From Euryodendron excelsum (lineage: Eukaryota; Streptophyta; Magnoliopsida; Ericales; Pentaphylacaceae): a DNA stretch of 64,000 bases. The stretch spans positions 19,108,001 to 19,172,000 of the forward strand of contig CM065385.1 in the NCBI GenBank assembly GCA_033060915.1, written 5' to 3'. The notes under the pieces are model-generated. The model made no database searches and was not told where the DNA came from. It saw only the letters and a program-made list of their open reading frames with translations. Of the stretch, positions 45,877 to 57,910 are shown piece after piece; position 1 is the stretch's first letter; every line of letters begins with the position of its first letter. The position numbers were made by a program, and so were the translations under genes.

Positions 45877-47160
45877 TGTGATAAATTTTAATATTCGCAA
45901 GCGCATGAATCGCATTAAAGTATTAGACAGTGAGCGCAAAATTTTAGAAAATAAATTGGAATAAATCTACTTCACCCTAACCTAGTTAAAAAATCTTGAG
46001 TTAGTTTAACTAATCTAGCAATGAGAAAACAAATAAATAAATTATCAAGTAAACACGTAAACAATTAATCTAGACAATAATAATAAAGAGATGAGAGAAA
46101 TCAAATTAAGATGACTAAGGTTTTAGAATCCACACACATGCATTACAACAACTTTTCACATAATTCAAATTATTCTCCTAATTTACTTCACAACAACGTT
46201 GTAATCAAACTTGTTATTATGACAAATATATCATTAAATACACTTTAATAAATCAACTAATGTATACTCTTCCTAACCTTAATGTTCAAGCCCCAAAAAT
46301 TCATATGTATTCATTAAAAAACAAATCACATAAAAAATCCAATACTTGAAATTATATCAATGAATAACAGGACTAAATAATTAATCCAACAATCTCAAAC
46401 TATGAACTAAATTCATATTCAAAATTATTGACTTTAATTAAATATAGACAAGAGTATTAAACAATCAAAGCATACATGGGAAATATATATATGAATCACG
46501 TGTTCAAATCATTACAAAGTATGGAGTTTCATCCTCAACCCTAGTATGAAAATTTAGCCACTTATTGTTTTAACATTTATTGAAAGTCAGAAAAATAAAA
46601 CATAAAACTTAAACACGCAAGAATAATAAGGCTTAAAAGATTTGAAGTTCCAAATCTTTGTCTTCTTTTTCGTCTCTTCCTTTGCACTTTTTCTTCTTTT
46701 TTTCCCTCTCCCCTAGAGATTTGTTTAATCTTTTTATATTTTCACTTGGCCGAACACCTCGTTGACACACGGCTAGGGTAGATATTTGTATTCTTTCTTT
46801 TCTTTGATTTTCTTTGTTGCCCTTTGGCCATACACCCTTATTGCTCACTCAATAACCGCATGCACGTATCTAATTACATATATATATATATATATATACC
46901 TATATATTTTAATAAATCTTGCTCTTCTTCGCATGACTCACTTTATTGATTGATGGACTTCTCTTTTAGTCTCTTTGCTTAAGTGGAATTGTTGAAAGAT
47001 TTGATTCCTTAAGTACGTATTTTCTATTTTGGCTAGGAGTCTTTCGTTTTGCTCTTGTATCAAAATCTGCAATAAAAATAATAATATAAATAAATAAATA
47101 AATAACAACTAAACAATATAATTAAAGGGTGAAAATATATAAATTATGTGACTTATCACA
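45877..47160 (-). repeat. 3' LTR (minus strand) of the Athila-like element (1284 bp)
   Basis: In plus orientation it starts TGTGATAAATTT and ends GACTTATCACA, so both ends carry TGTGATAA/TTATCACA. It aligns with 57911-59522 through ATTAGACAGTGAG, TTCACCCTAACCTAGTTA and many later blocks. Contains an (AT)n run at 46879-46898. Confidence 0.85.
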
Positions 47161-48877
47161 CCCTAAACTTAAATTTCACTTGTCCTCAAGCAAGTCGAAT
47201 TAAAAAATAGAAAAACTTAAAGACAACTAACTAAAATTATTTTACTAACTAATTTACTTTCGCTGGAAATTTTGATTGCATTTAGTATATTTAATAAGCA
47301 TCGTTAAGGCTTAAGTTCCCCATAGTAGACAAGTGCAATCTTATGAGAGTTTGCAGTGAATATATCCAAAAAATTCTTAAATTTTTTTCATCAACCTCAA
47401 TACTAATTCTTACATTTAAATGCCAAGAGTTACATTAAAACCATGAAATATAATTCATCAACAAGAATAAGAATCAAAGTTTAAAACATTGGCAACCGTT
47501 AAAGACACCTCAAAAATTTGTGGATGAATGATGTGCAGGCTATTTAGAGATGACTACAATTGTCAAAGTTCACTTGACTCAAATTCTATCGGAATTATGC
47601 TTTGACTCAAATGTCACAAAATATTGCACTCAACGAATAAATCATTCTGAATTAGGTGCATGTAAATTGACTCTCATATATACGAGCAGAACTAATATAA
47701 ATCAAAATCAAACATCTCTCATACGTCCTTTTGAAAAATGCTATTAGAAAAATAATATTTTAGTTTCATGAAAAGAATGCAAAATACTGAGATATAAATA
47801 TTAATATCACACAATTACTTCAATGAATACACGTATATCATGAGTATACCAACATCTAAGATCAAGTATGACTTCATTTCGGTTGTAATGTAAGGGTTAT
47901 GAAGAAAAAAGTAAAGATCAAGTAACGTATAAACAAATGATTAGGATTCTAACACAAAACATACGACACTTTTTGCATTCTACTCATTTCTTTTCTTCTT
48001 CTTTTTCTACTATTGCTTTTCTTTTTCTTTTTCTTTTTTCTTTGTATTTTTAGTGCTATTTTTTTTTAAACAATTAGAATGGCCCTTTAACATAAAAGAT
48101 TATATCCCAATATATCACGAAACATATAGGTTATGAGGTTTAACAAAGAAAGGCTAAATAAAGCTCAACTTGGCTTCTAAAAAGTAAGGATGCATCAATA
48201 AATAAAGGCTCACAACAACAAAGATGGCCTAAGATCATCTCTCAAAAGTTGGCATACTCTTTCAACTTGTATAAACTCATAGAAGTCATAATATGATAAC
48301 AGTGTAACATTTCTCAGCATTTAATCAAAATGAATGAATTGAAGGGATTAACAATGCAAGTATGCGCTTTGAATAAAATTGAGAGTAAATGCGTAATATC
48401 CCTCTAAATAAAGAATGTCTCAATACTCACATGAGTATTCAGTCTCCACATTTTTTTTTTCTTCAAGATATATAAGTCAAGTTCACTTATCCGTTGCAAA
48501 TCATGTCTATAGGGATTTTTGTAATTGTACCAATATAAATGCAATGAGACACTTTAACAAAAAAATAGTATAATAAACTTCAATTCAGTACTCAAGTCAA
48601 AGTAATAAATGTCATAACTAAACTCATGGCTCAATGGCATCGAATAAAAGAACATTATTCACTTTAATGTTCGAATTTTTTTTTACCTACTAATTTCAAC
48701 CCCCCCCCCCCCAAAATTTAAATTAAACATTATCCTCAATGGATGCAAAATAATAATCATAGACAATGAAAGAAGGAAGAGATAGCACCTGGGCAAGCAT
48801 AATCCACAATATAGGCAAATTTCCTACACCTTAAACTTCAAGTCCATCATAGAATAAAAGATGAAACAAGTGAGGAT
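47161..48877 (-). other. Post-pol non-coding region of the minus-strand Athila
   Basis: Directly beside the LTR the minus strand reads GAGGACAAGTGAAATTTAAG then TTTAGGGTG, a decayed purine tract of the form usual for this lineage. The remaining 1.7 kb is AT-rich and shows no RNase H or integrase motif in any frame, so the deletion runs from early RT to here. A C-run lies at about 48702-48712. Confidence 0.65.
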
Positions 48878-49625
48878 TTATCCAACAAAACAAATATAAA
48901 CATAAAATATCATAATTATATCAAGATGAGAAAAATAAGACAAACTACTAATATTGTTCAAAATATTCAAAATATGCTCATTAAGTGGGATCCATTCATA
49001 GTCTAAAAAAATAGGGAGAAATATATACTCATCCATGTTAACAACCCATAAGTTGGCGGTGCTAATTTCAATAATAGAATTTAGGAGTCTTGGTTCTCTT
49101 GAAAATTTTACATTACCCTTTAGATGGATTTTATGCATGACTACGAAAGAACAACTTCCTTTAATCTCATTAAGAGAACAATCTATAGCTTCATTCCGCT
49201 TTTTAAGGATATTCAATAATTTTTCTTCATGAGACTCATATAAATTAGATGTAGTAATGATTGGCAGTGTCTCTGAAGGATCAAGAAAATTATAGTTTAG
49301 AGTGTCCGGTAAATATTTCAATTCTAATTTGGATGCATCCACTACAGATGGTGGTGGTGAAGAGGTAAATGAAAGAGGCATTACATTAGGTTACCATTTG
49401 TTCATATCTAGCACAGGAGTTAAATATAATAAAGCATTAACTTGATCAATAGATTCATCAATATCGAAATTACTCCCAAAATGATGTAGGCAAGCCTCTA
49501 AAGGATTTTCATAACTAATTGCAATAGATATGTCATGCACAAGACTTTTAATCATACACACTATCCCTTTCTCTTCTTCATCCGGTGGTTGTTTACTAAT
49601 ATAAAAAAATATTAAGATCAACAGT
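48878..49625 (-). pseudogene. pol: Athila-like pol: protease-RT linker and start of RT
   Basis: Read on the minus strand, 49621-49391 gives SKQPPDEEEKGIVCMIKSLV, NPLEACLHHFG and IDQVNALLYLTPVLDMNKW. After one stop, 49381-48878 gives KLELKYLPDTLNYNFL, PSETLPIITTSNL, EEKLLNILKKRNEAIDCSLNEIKG and MHKIHLKGNVK. These are the conserved linker blocks before RT. The frame then runs into FSHLD, a fragment from further inside RT, with the intervening part missing, and ends. The YxDD motif is absent. An internal deletion within RT is therefore visible. Confidence 0.85.
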
Positions 49626-50074
49626 TATATTTCCAAATAAATCTTCATCACACCATTTCTACAGTTAATTAGAGCACTAGAGGTAGTCAAGAAAGGACGC
49701 CCTCAAATAACAAGAATTTTCCCTTTAGAGTTTTGAACATGTTGTGTATCTAGAACTATAAAGTCAACTAGAAAGTAGAACTTATCAATTTGAATCAAGA
49801 CATCTTTAATGATACCTCTAGAATTTTAACAAACCTGTCGGCTAACTATAGTGCTACTAGTGTGGGTTTTAATTCTTCAAATCCTAGTTGTAAATAGACT
49901 AAATATGGATATAAATTCACACTTGGTCCTAAATCTAGAAAAGTCTGCTTAATATGATGATTCTCTATGGTACAAGAAGTTGTAGGACAACCTAGATCTT
50001 TATACTTTACAGGAATTTTACATTGAATAATAGAGCTAACTTGTTCAAGCAGAAATGCTTTCTTAAGAACATTT
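49626..50074 (-). pseudogene. pol: Athila-like aspartic protease region
   Basis: On the minus strand: CPTTSCTIENHHIKQTFLDLGPSVNLYPY with DLG in place of the usual active site D-L-G-A (Ala replaced by Pro), then LQLGFEELKPT, LADRF, IDKFYFLVDFIVLDTQ and, after shifts, GRPFLTTSSALINC-like sequence near 49680. Stops and small shifts are frequent. Upstream it is cut by the solo copia LTR at 50075. Confidence 0.8.
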
Positions 50075-51941
50075 TGTTAAACTAGGTGGCAACCCAAGAT
50101 GGGGGGTGAATTGGGTTCATAATGAAAAATTGAAATTTAAAATGATCCAATGCACTTAATTTCCAAGAGTTGAGATGCAATAGAAAAGATATAAAATATT
50201 AATCTAGTTAAGTAATAAATAAGACAAGCTAAAATATGATCAATGTGAGATTAATACAAATGATTCAAGTGTGTGTGTGTGTATATCTCAAGTATATCAA
50301 GACTATATATAAGAAAGATATTAAGCAAGATATAAAGAGAGAAAAGAGAAGAGATCAAACACAAGGATTTAAAGTGGTTTGGTTGGCTCCTCTTATGCCA
50401 ATCCTACGTCCACCTCCAAGGCTCTTTCCTTGGGCAAATCCACTATTTTTCAAATAGCTTTACACCACTAGCTTGTCCGATTGCTAGCAAACCTTTACAC
50501 CAAATGTTTTGTTCCAAAAGCACTCAAAAAATAACCCTTTGTTTTGCTCCCCAAAACAAAGCATCAAGAGGATCTTTTTCTCCAAGTGTTCCTCTCAATC
50601 ACTCAAGAAATAAATCACAAGGGTTTAGTAACCCTTTTACAAATGATATAGGGGAGTTGAATCTCACAACAATATATACAAAACTCTCTAAAGTTGAATA
50701 AAACAATGAAGCTCAAAGATGAAATAGAATGATGAAAAAGTAAAGCTCAAAACTTGAAGATCTTAATGAATATTACTTTCTATGTTCAATCTTTGTAATC
50801 TCTTATGTGTCATTACTTCTCTTGTGTATCTCTATTTATAGAGGAAGATTAGTGGATTATTTGTAGCTTAAAATCAACTTCTAGTCGTTGGAGATGTTTG
50901 AACACATTTCTTTTCATTTGAACAAAGTTGCTGCCAATCAAGAATTGAATTTCAGATATGATTGCTTCTGTTCCTCCTCAATTTTCTCCTTGATAACATT
51001 CGAATTTGAAAATATCTATAAGAGACAAGTTGTAGATATGGAAGTCAATTTTTCAAAACCTCAGAATCATGTCAATCCAACGGTCAAATCAAAAGCGATC
51101 ATCAAAATACTTAAGCTGTCTCCTAGTTGGCATATTTGAATTTCTACAGAATTGTCTTCACTTCCCCCTCGATTTTCTCCCTTATAACATTTGAATTTGA
51201 AAATGTCTATACAATAAAAGTTGTAGTAATAGAAGTTAGCTTTTTAGACCTGCAAGAATTATGTCGATCCAATAGTCAGATCAAAAGTTATCATCAAAAT
51301 ACTCAAGCTGTCTCCCAGTTGGCATATTTGAATTTCTGCAGAGTTGTCTTCATTTCCACCTCGATTTTCTCCTTTATAACGTTTGAATTTGAAAATGGCT
51401 ACAAGATAAAATTTGTATCCTTGAAAGTCATCTTTTCATATCAATAAAAGTCATAGATATCCAACGGTTAGATCAAAAGTAATGATAAAATTACTTGAGC
51501 TATCATTCTATTCACGAAATCCTCATAAAATACCATTTATAAGAATTTGAGTCTTATTTCCAATGCCATAAAAATCATATCAATCCAACGGTTGGATCAC
51601 AAGTTATGTACATAATACTGAAACTATCTCCAATGAGCTTTCTTACCATTATTTTTGACTTAGTCTTCTTATTCATGCTATGTATTCCTTTTAAGTCCAA
51701 GACTAACAATAACTTCAAGAAATGTTAGATAATTAACATTTAAAATATAAATAAAAAATTAAGTGATTTATCATAGAAATGTATAATATATTTAAACGTT
51801 TAACATAAAAATTCTTTAGAAATCTTCACTCATACATCAAACATATTTTATTATGAAATCTTGAGATTAACCAAATTTTAATCATTAAAATATTTATATT
51901 TGTTATCATCAAAATTAATTAATAAAAACTTGAGGCTAACA
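50075..51941 (-). repeat. Solo copia LTR on the minus strand (1867 bp)
   Basis: The minus strand starts TGTTAGCCTCAAG, then has ATTTTGATGATAACAAA as in the SIRE-like LTR, and ends AACCCAATTCACC, CTTGGGTTGCC and TTTAACA. Flanks CATTT (50070-50074) and CGTTT (51942-51946) match at four of five bases, so it is a solo LTR within the Athila protease-gag junction. The element is related to, but distinct from, the one at 19074. Three 150-180 bp repeated segments lie inside (50960-51480). Confidence 0.82.
50960..51480 (-). repeat. Three tandem repeats of about 185 bp in the solo copia LTR
   Basis: CCTCAATTTTCTCCTTGATA (about 50976), CCTCGATTTTCTCCCTTATA (about 51167) and CCTCGATTTTCTCCTTTATA (about 51359) each precede ACATTYGAATTTGAAAATG and, further on, ATCCAAYGGTYAGATCAAAA. 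The period is about 190 bp. Confidence 0.8.
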
Positions 51942-52313
51942 CGTTTGTCTTTCTTTTTATAGTAACAAGGTCTTTTAAAAATTTAGCATATGAGGGCACT
52001 TGTTAGATAGCATCTAAAAATAGGATATTAATTTTTACTTACTTAAACACCTTCAAAATATCCTTATATTGCGCACATTTCTTAGGGCCTACTAATCTTT
52101 GAGGAAATGGAGCTTTAAAGACAAAATTTTTAATTGATGGGTCAATTTCCACTGGTTGTGGAGAAAGAGACTCTTGATCTTTTACTTGTTCCCTCTAATT
52201 TTTTTTTTTCTTATTCTTTATTTTTTTATGTTCTTCTTCAGGTGTTTTTACTTGATTATCAACTTATTTTCCTGACCTGAGAAAGATAATAGATTGAACT
52301 TGATCTTATTCTG
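51942..52313 (-). pseudogene. gag: C-terminal gag remnant of the minus-strand Athila
   Basis: On the minus strand, from about 52304: DQVQSIIFLRSGK, a stop, VDNQVKTPEEEHKKIKNK. LRSGK is a conserved motif after the Athila gag capsid. It lies between the two inserted LTRs. Confidence 0.75.
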
Positions 52314-55300
52314 TGTAAGCACTCCGTTTTTACCCGCTTGGTAATTTTCGACCTGACCGGGCTTACTTTTACACATCACATGCATATTCAGACTCTAACC
52401 AGCCTTCTAAACTCTAATTTAGTCCACTGGTCACTTCCCGGGCCCATAAAGCCCACTTGAAGCTAAATGACCATTTTGCCCCTAGGCATCCGAGTGCCCC
52501 CAGGAACCACACCGGCTCTGGATATCAAACTAGTAACCTCCCGAGAATGCTTCTAATAGTATTCCCGATCTTTTAATGCCCTTTCGGCTAGTTCCGAGTC
52601 AGTTCTAGTAACCTCGGTATAAAATGACTATTTTGCCCTAGTGGGCCGGTTGCCTTTTCCAACCACACCAGCTCTGGGTATCAAACTGGAAACCTCCCGG
52701 AGCATTCTAACTAATGTTTCTAAGCCTCAAGTCTTCTCCCGGGACATTCCAAGTCCATCACAGCAGCTTTCCGGCCCAATTGACCATTTTGCCCCTAATG
52801 GCCTAGTTTACCTCTCCAACACATCCTGACATTATTTTTCAAATCTACTACCCCCGAGATACTATTCTAAGGGTTCCTGTCCCTTTCCGGCCCTTTGGGC
52901 CATTCCCGACCCTTTAAATCATTCTCAGACCTTTCAAAGTCAGTCCTAGTGAAGTCAGGCTAAAAATTACATGGTAGTCACTAGTACAGGTGCCCAAATT
53001 TTTGAAAGATATGTTGCTTGCTGACTTTAAAAGTTTCCTAAGTAGCTGGCACCACTAGTAGTGGTGCCAAGCCAGAAAAATGGTCTGGCGCCACTCTTAG
53101 TGGCGCTAGTGTAAAGTTTGGCCTAGCACCACTGCAGCAGGCGCCAGTTCAATCTTCTGTCTATAAATACAGAGCCTCCTCCAGCATGAAAAGGGTTTGG
53201 AAACTCAGTCCAAAAACTCTGCTCTTCGATATACAGAGCTCGAAGCCCCTCCAAACCCTAGTTTTCTTTAGGTTTTTCAAATTCTAGCCTCCATACGCTA
53301 AACCCTAGCATACATACACTCTTATGCACTCATATACAAGCCTCCAAAGCCTCCATTGAAGACTTGAAGTGCTGTAACTTGGAAGCTCTCGAAGATCGAG
53401 CCAAAGCAAGCTCTCGAAGACCGAAGTAAAACAAAACTAATAAAGCAAGTAAAACGAGGAAGATACAATGTAGGCTTTCTATTTACGTTTATGCAAATCC
53501 CCTTCTCTCTTCTCTCTCCTAACCCACTTGGATTTTTTTCTATTTTAATTCCTATCTTCTACCCTCCTTTCTTGCATGCTTAGAACAAGGGACTTCCCGG
53601 TTCATATGTAGGATTAGGCTATTGAAAGTCAACATGTCGGGCGCTTTCTCTTAGTCTAACCGGAGACCACATGGGTTCGGCCCCCTTGATTATGTGGCGA
53701 AGCTTTTAACCTTGTATGCTTCACGATCCCAACTTGCATTGTGCATATCATAACCATGCATCTCTCCAAAACTTGTTTTCAAAACTTGCATTAAATCTTT
53801 TTTTTCCAAACTTATTTTCAAAATCACAATCCTAAGGTGATTCTAGCCTTTTCATGGTTAGGGTTGCTTTAGGAAAGTGTTACATTTAAAATGATTTTCT
53901 TGGTCTATATTGTCAAATTCTTGTCGTTTTCAAAATCACAATCCTAGAATAGTTGTAATCTTCTTATGGTTAGAATCGTTTTAGGAAAGTGAGATTTTTT
54001 TAGAGGCTTGTAAAAGTCTACATTCAAATCCCTTCCCAAATTTGCTTTTCAAACTTACTTTCCAAAACCTCTTTTTAAATCCTCTCCAAAATCTCTTTTC
54101 ACATCTACTTTCTAAAATCTCTTCTCCAATACACTTTTCAAAAACTCTCTCCAATCTCCTTTCCAAAATTGATTTCTGAAAATTCCCTTAAAAAAACCTT
54201 ACTTTCCTAAAAACTCTTTTCAAATTCCTTCTCAAAAGCTCTTTTGAAAAATTCACTTTCTAAAAAACATTCTTCAAGTTTTCTTCCTAGAAACTCTCTT
54301 CAAAGTTCTACTTTCTAAAATCCCTAGTTAAGCCCTAGTTTTCTTTCAATGGTTAGGAAATCCTAATTTTCTTTCCTAAAACATGATTTTCAATCTTGCC
54401 TCAAAACTTAGTTTCCAAAACCTTCTTTTTACATCAAAACCATCAATATCCAATACCTATTTTCTACATCAAATCATAGACTTCCAAATCTAGGATTTCT
54501 AAAACTTCCCCTTCTAATTCTATTTAGGAAACTAGATCTAATCCCCTGTTTTTGGAAACAAAATCAAATCATCTCTTTTTGAAAATAAAAATTCAATCTT
54601 TTATTTTAGGAAATAGAAATAAAATATTTCGTAATTCAAATCTTTCCTAATTCCAACCTTTCCTAATTCCATACCTTTCTAAATCTTAACTTTCTAAAGT
54701 TTAAATTTTCCAATCTTTCTTCGACTCAAATCATTCCTAAACTTCAAGTGTTTCTAAAACTCAAACTATCAAACATTTCCCAATTTCAAACTTTTCCTAA
54801 TTCAAATCTTTCCAAAATTCTAAACTTTCTAAATTCCAAATCTTTCTTAAATCAAACTTTTCCTAATTCAAATCTTTCCAAAAATCAACTCTTTCTTAAA
54901 AAGGAAACTTTTCAATTTCAAAACTTTCCAATTTTAATTCTTTCTTAATTTGGAACTTTCCTAAAATGAGAGTTTTCCTATTTTGAAATTTTCCTAATTC
55001 GAAGATTTTCTAAATCCAATCTTTCTCAAATTCCAACTTTCCTAATCTCCCAATCCAAATTCCAACTCATACTCTTTTTCAAGTCAAACCTTCTATTTTT
55101 AATCGGACTCTTATCCGAACTATGACTAACTTGATTCCTAAAAAAGGGATACGTAGGCAACCCTCTTGGGTGTGGTCATAACTTTTTCAAAATTTCAATT
55201 TCACAACTTTTTTCAAGCCTCTACTTTCACAACCTTTTTTTTTAAGTCTCCAATTCCATAACTACTTTCAAACTTCCAATTTCAAAAATCTATTTCAAAT

Positions 55301-55921
55301 CTCTATTTCTAAATCTTTCTTTCAAATCAAATCAAATCAAATCACATTCTTTTCAAATCTATTTTCAAAATCAAAGTCTTTTCTTGCACTTGCATGTCAT
55401 GCATCATGTTATACTTACTTTTAAAATTCTTTTCTAAAGTAGATAGTTTTGAACATTTATTAATCGAAAACTCTAATAAGTGAACCTAGGGTGAATAGAC
55501 ATGTAGGTACCGCAAGGGCAGTTAGTGTGATGTCTTAGTACATCTTATCCACACGTAACCAACCTCCGAACCTAGATCACTGTTTTCAAGGACCAAATGG
55601 AGTTATTTTAAAAAAAAGGCTTACACTTTTTCAAAGGTTGCCCAATAACCTATTTTCTAAAAACCCTCTCTTGAGGAAGTTTTCAAAATCGTTTTCGAGA
55701 ACCCTAAGTGTAATTTTCAAATTGTGCTTAGTTTTAGGTAACCTAACTCATCTTAATCAAGTTAGGTGACGACTCCAAATCTTTTCCAAAAACCCTTATT
55801 CAAAATCAATTTCCAATTCAAACCTAGTCGCACTTGTCCTTTTAGGAGGATGAGTTTTAACGAAAGAGCACTGTATTTTTCTCACTTGTCTTTTAAGGAT
55901 GCGAAAAATCGGGGTGCGACA
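52314..55921 (+). repeat. Long gypsy LTR of the family-A group (3608 bp)
   Basis: Starts TGTAAGCACTCCG and ends GGGGTGCGACA. It shares two 157-bp repeat units (52503 and 52665), the palindrome triplet with TATA box (53046-53170), the low-complexity stretch and the end block with 8986-14024. It is 1.4 kb shorter. Flanking 5-mers TTCTG and CTTTT do not match well, so solo status is inferred from the absence of any internal sequence and from the gag reading that resumes on either side. Confidence 0.82.
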
Positions 55922-57600
55922 CTTTTGAAGAGTTAGAATAGTCATTTATCACAAATTGCCCTTATAGGTTGACTAAGGAACTTTCCATTTTCTCGTTCTG
56001 CCATTTGACTAAGCTAACTGGCCAACTTGATTTTTTAATTTTGCAATGGCTTGTGTATTCATACTAGTAGAATTCTTTATTTCAATAGATTGACCTCTTA
56101 CTTGCATAAATGTCTTGAGAGAATTTTCTAAAGATGATTTTTGTTATTGTGGAGCAAGAAATTGAAGATTTGATGGAAGTGAATTATTGGGATACTATTA
56201 AACACAATATGATTAAGTAGGAAGGTGAAAACCAAGAAAAAATTGATTTTGAGATTGCAAAGGTTGCCCACCTAAATTAGGATTATTTTTATTCTCTATG
56301 AAAATTTTATACGATTTTACCAATTGGGATTGTATGTTTCTGTAAAAGAATTACCAAATTACTTTTTATAATTATTTAGTGCATTTGTTTGCTCAATATA
56401 GCATTCGGAATATCTAACCATGGATGAACACAACTCTGTAGTATGCATAGGACTTGCACATAACGAGCATATATCATTTTGAACTCTATTGGCTGACTTT
56501 AGAATTCATAGTTAAAACTTCTATCTTTTGTGTGAGACTGTCTAACTTCATATCTATTTTAGAATTCTCTTTTATCTCATATAAACCCTTTTTTTTTAGA
56601 TAAATTGACAAACTTATCCCTATTAAATGTGAAATCCCACTATTGAAAACTTTTAAATAATTTCTGGAGAAATTCATAGGCTTTATCATTTCTATGACTT
56701 AGGAAGACTGCACCATTCATGGATTCAATTATGTCACGGTGTAATTGTGTTAAACTATTAGAAAAGTATTACACAAGTCTCCATGTCTCAAAACCATGAT
56801 GAGGACATTTCAAAATCAAATCTTTAAATATTTCCCAACTTTTTTTCATCTTCTTGTTGAGATAATCAGATATCTCTCTTTTTAAGGCATTAGTCTTAGC
56901 CATTGAAAAAAATTTAGAAAGAAATTTCTTCACTATAGACTCTCATGAAGTAATTAAGCCAGATGGTAAAGAATTTAATCATATTTTTGCTTTATCCATT
57001 AAAGAGAAAGAAAAAAGATACAATTTTACAGACTCATTCGAAAAATTTGGAACCTAAATGTAGTGTAGATTACAAGAATTTTTTTTTATGCATGTAAGGA
57101 TCCTTTCTCTCTCTCTCTCTCTAACGCATAAAATGTTGGAAGTTGTTCTATTATATGAGGTTTTAACTCAAAATGTGTTGCATTAATTGTGGGCAACACT
57201 ATACAAGAAAGAGAATTTGTGGTTATGAGAGTAAATAAGTCTCTAAGAGATTTGGATTCATTAACATTTTCGAAGTTATTCTCCTTGATTGATATATTTT
57301 CATTTGCGTTTATTTGATTTCTTATACCTTTCCTAAATGTATTTTCAATCTTCAAATCAAATAGTGTTAACTCTAAATTTTTTGATCGACAACTGAACAT
57401 ACACAAATTAGAGAAGGCAGAGTAGACAAAGAAAATGGCCTAAAATGGCCTAACTAGAATACCTAGAAGATAGATTTGAACTAAAATGGCCTAAACCCAA
57501 CCTAACTAGAATACCTAGAAGATGTGAATAAACTAAATGGATGAATGGAGAGATGAATTATCAAGATTTGAGGAAAATTCTTGAATATTTTTTTTAATTT
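55922..57600 (-). pseudogene. gag: Main gag remnant of the minus-strand Athila
   Basis: Read from 57406 downwards: LFDLKIENTFRKG, KSLRDLFTL, CIVLPTINATHFELKPHIIEQLPTFY, the N-terminal gag block. Near 57000-56940 MDKAKI-stop-LNSLPSG and TS-stop-E stand where Trp codons are expected (TGG to TGA). Further along are FEIF/FKDL-like blocks, LDSLTQKIEVLTMN (56530-56490) and a MHTTELC-like segment with SMVRYSECYIEQTNALN (about 56460-56380). QLAKSNGRT lies near 56010. The gag interior is recognisable throughout but closed by many stops. Confidence 0.82.
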
Positions 57601-57882
57601 TCTGCACAGCAGTTTGTATTTTGATTGTATTTCACTTGTCTAAAATCCGATTGAGATGATTCAAGTGGTGTTAGAAAGTTAACTAAATGAGCTACAATTC
57701 TTTCAAAAATAACAATTTTCAAATTCTGATATTTACCAGCCAAAAATAGCTCACAATCAAAGCCTAAAAATCTAAACAATTTTCTACGCGATTTTTTAAA
57801 AGTTTTTTTTTTTTTTTTTAACAAACTAACTAAACTGGTAAAAGGATTTGGTAAATCTAAATCTAACTTATTTTCTAATTAA

Positions 57883-57901
57883 GTCTCCAACAACGACGCT
57901 A
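57883..57901 (-). other. Decayed primer binding site of the minus-strand Athila
   Basis: The minus strand reads TAGCGTCGTTGTTGGAGA, ten bases inside the LTR. Against the usual Athila site TGGCGCCGTTGCCGGGGA it differs at five positions, all of them C-to-T or G-to-A. Confidence 0.75.
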
Positions 57902-57910
57902 AAAACTTAA

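Noticed and set aside
57594..57824. Minus-strand ORF MLKKKKKTFKKSRRK
   Set aside because: Starts in a poly-T/poly-A run in the leader between the PBS and gag of the minus-strand Athila; no gag motif.
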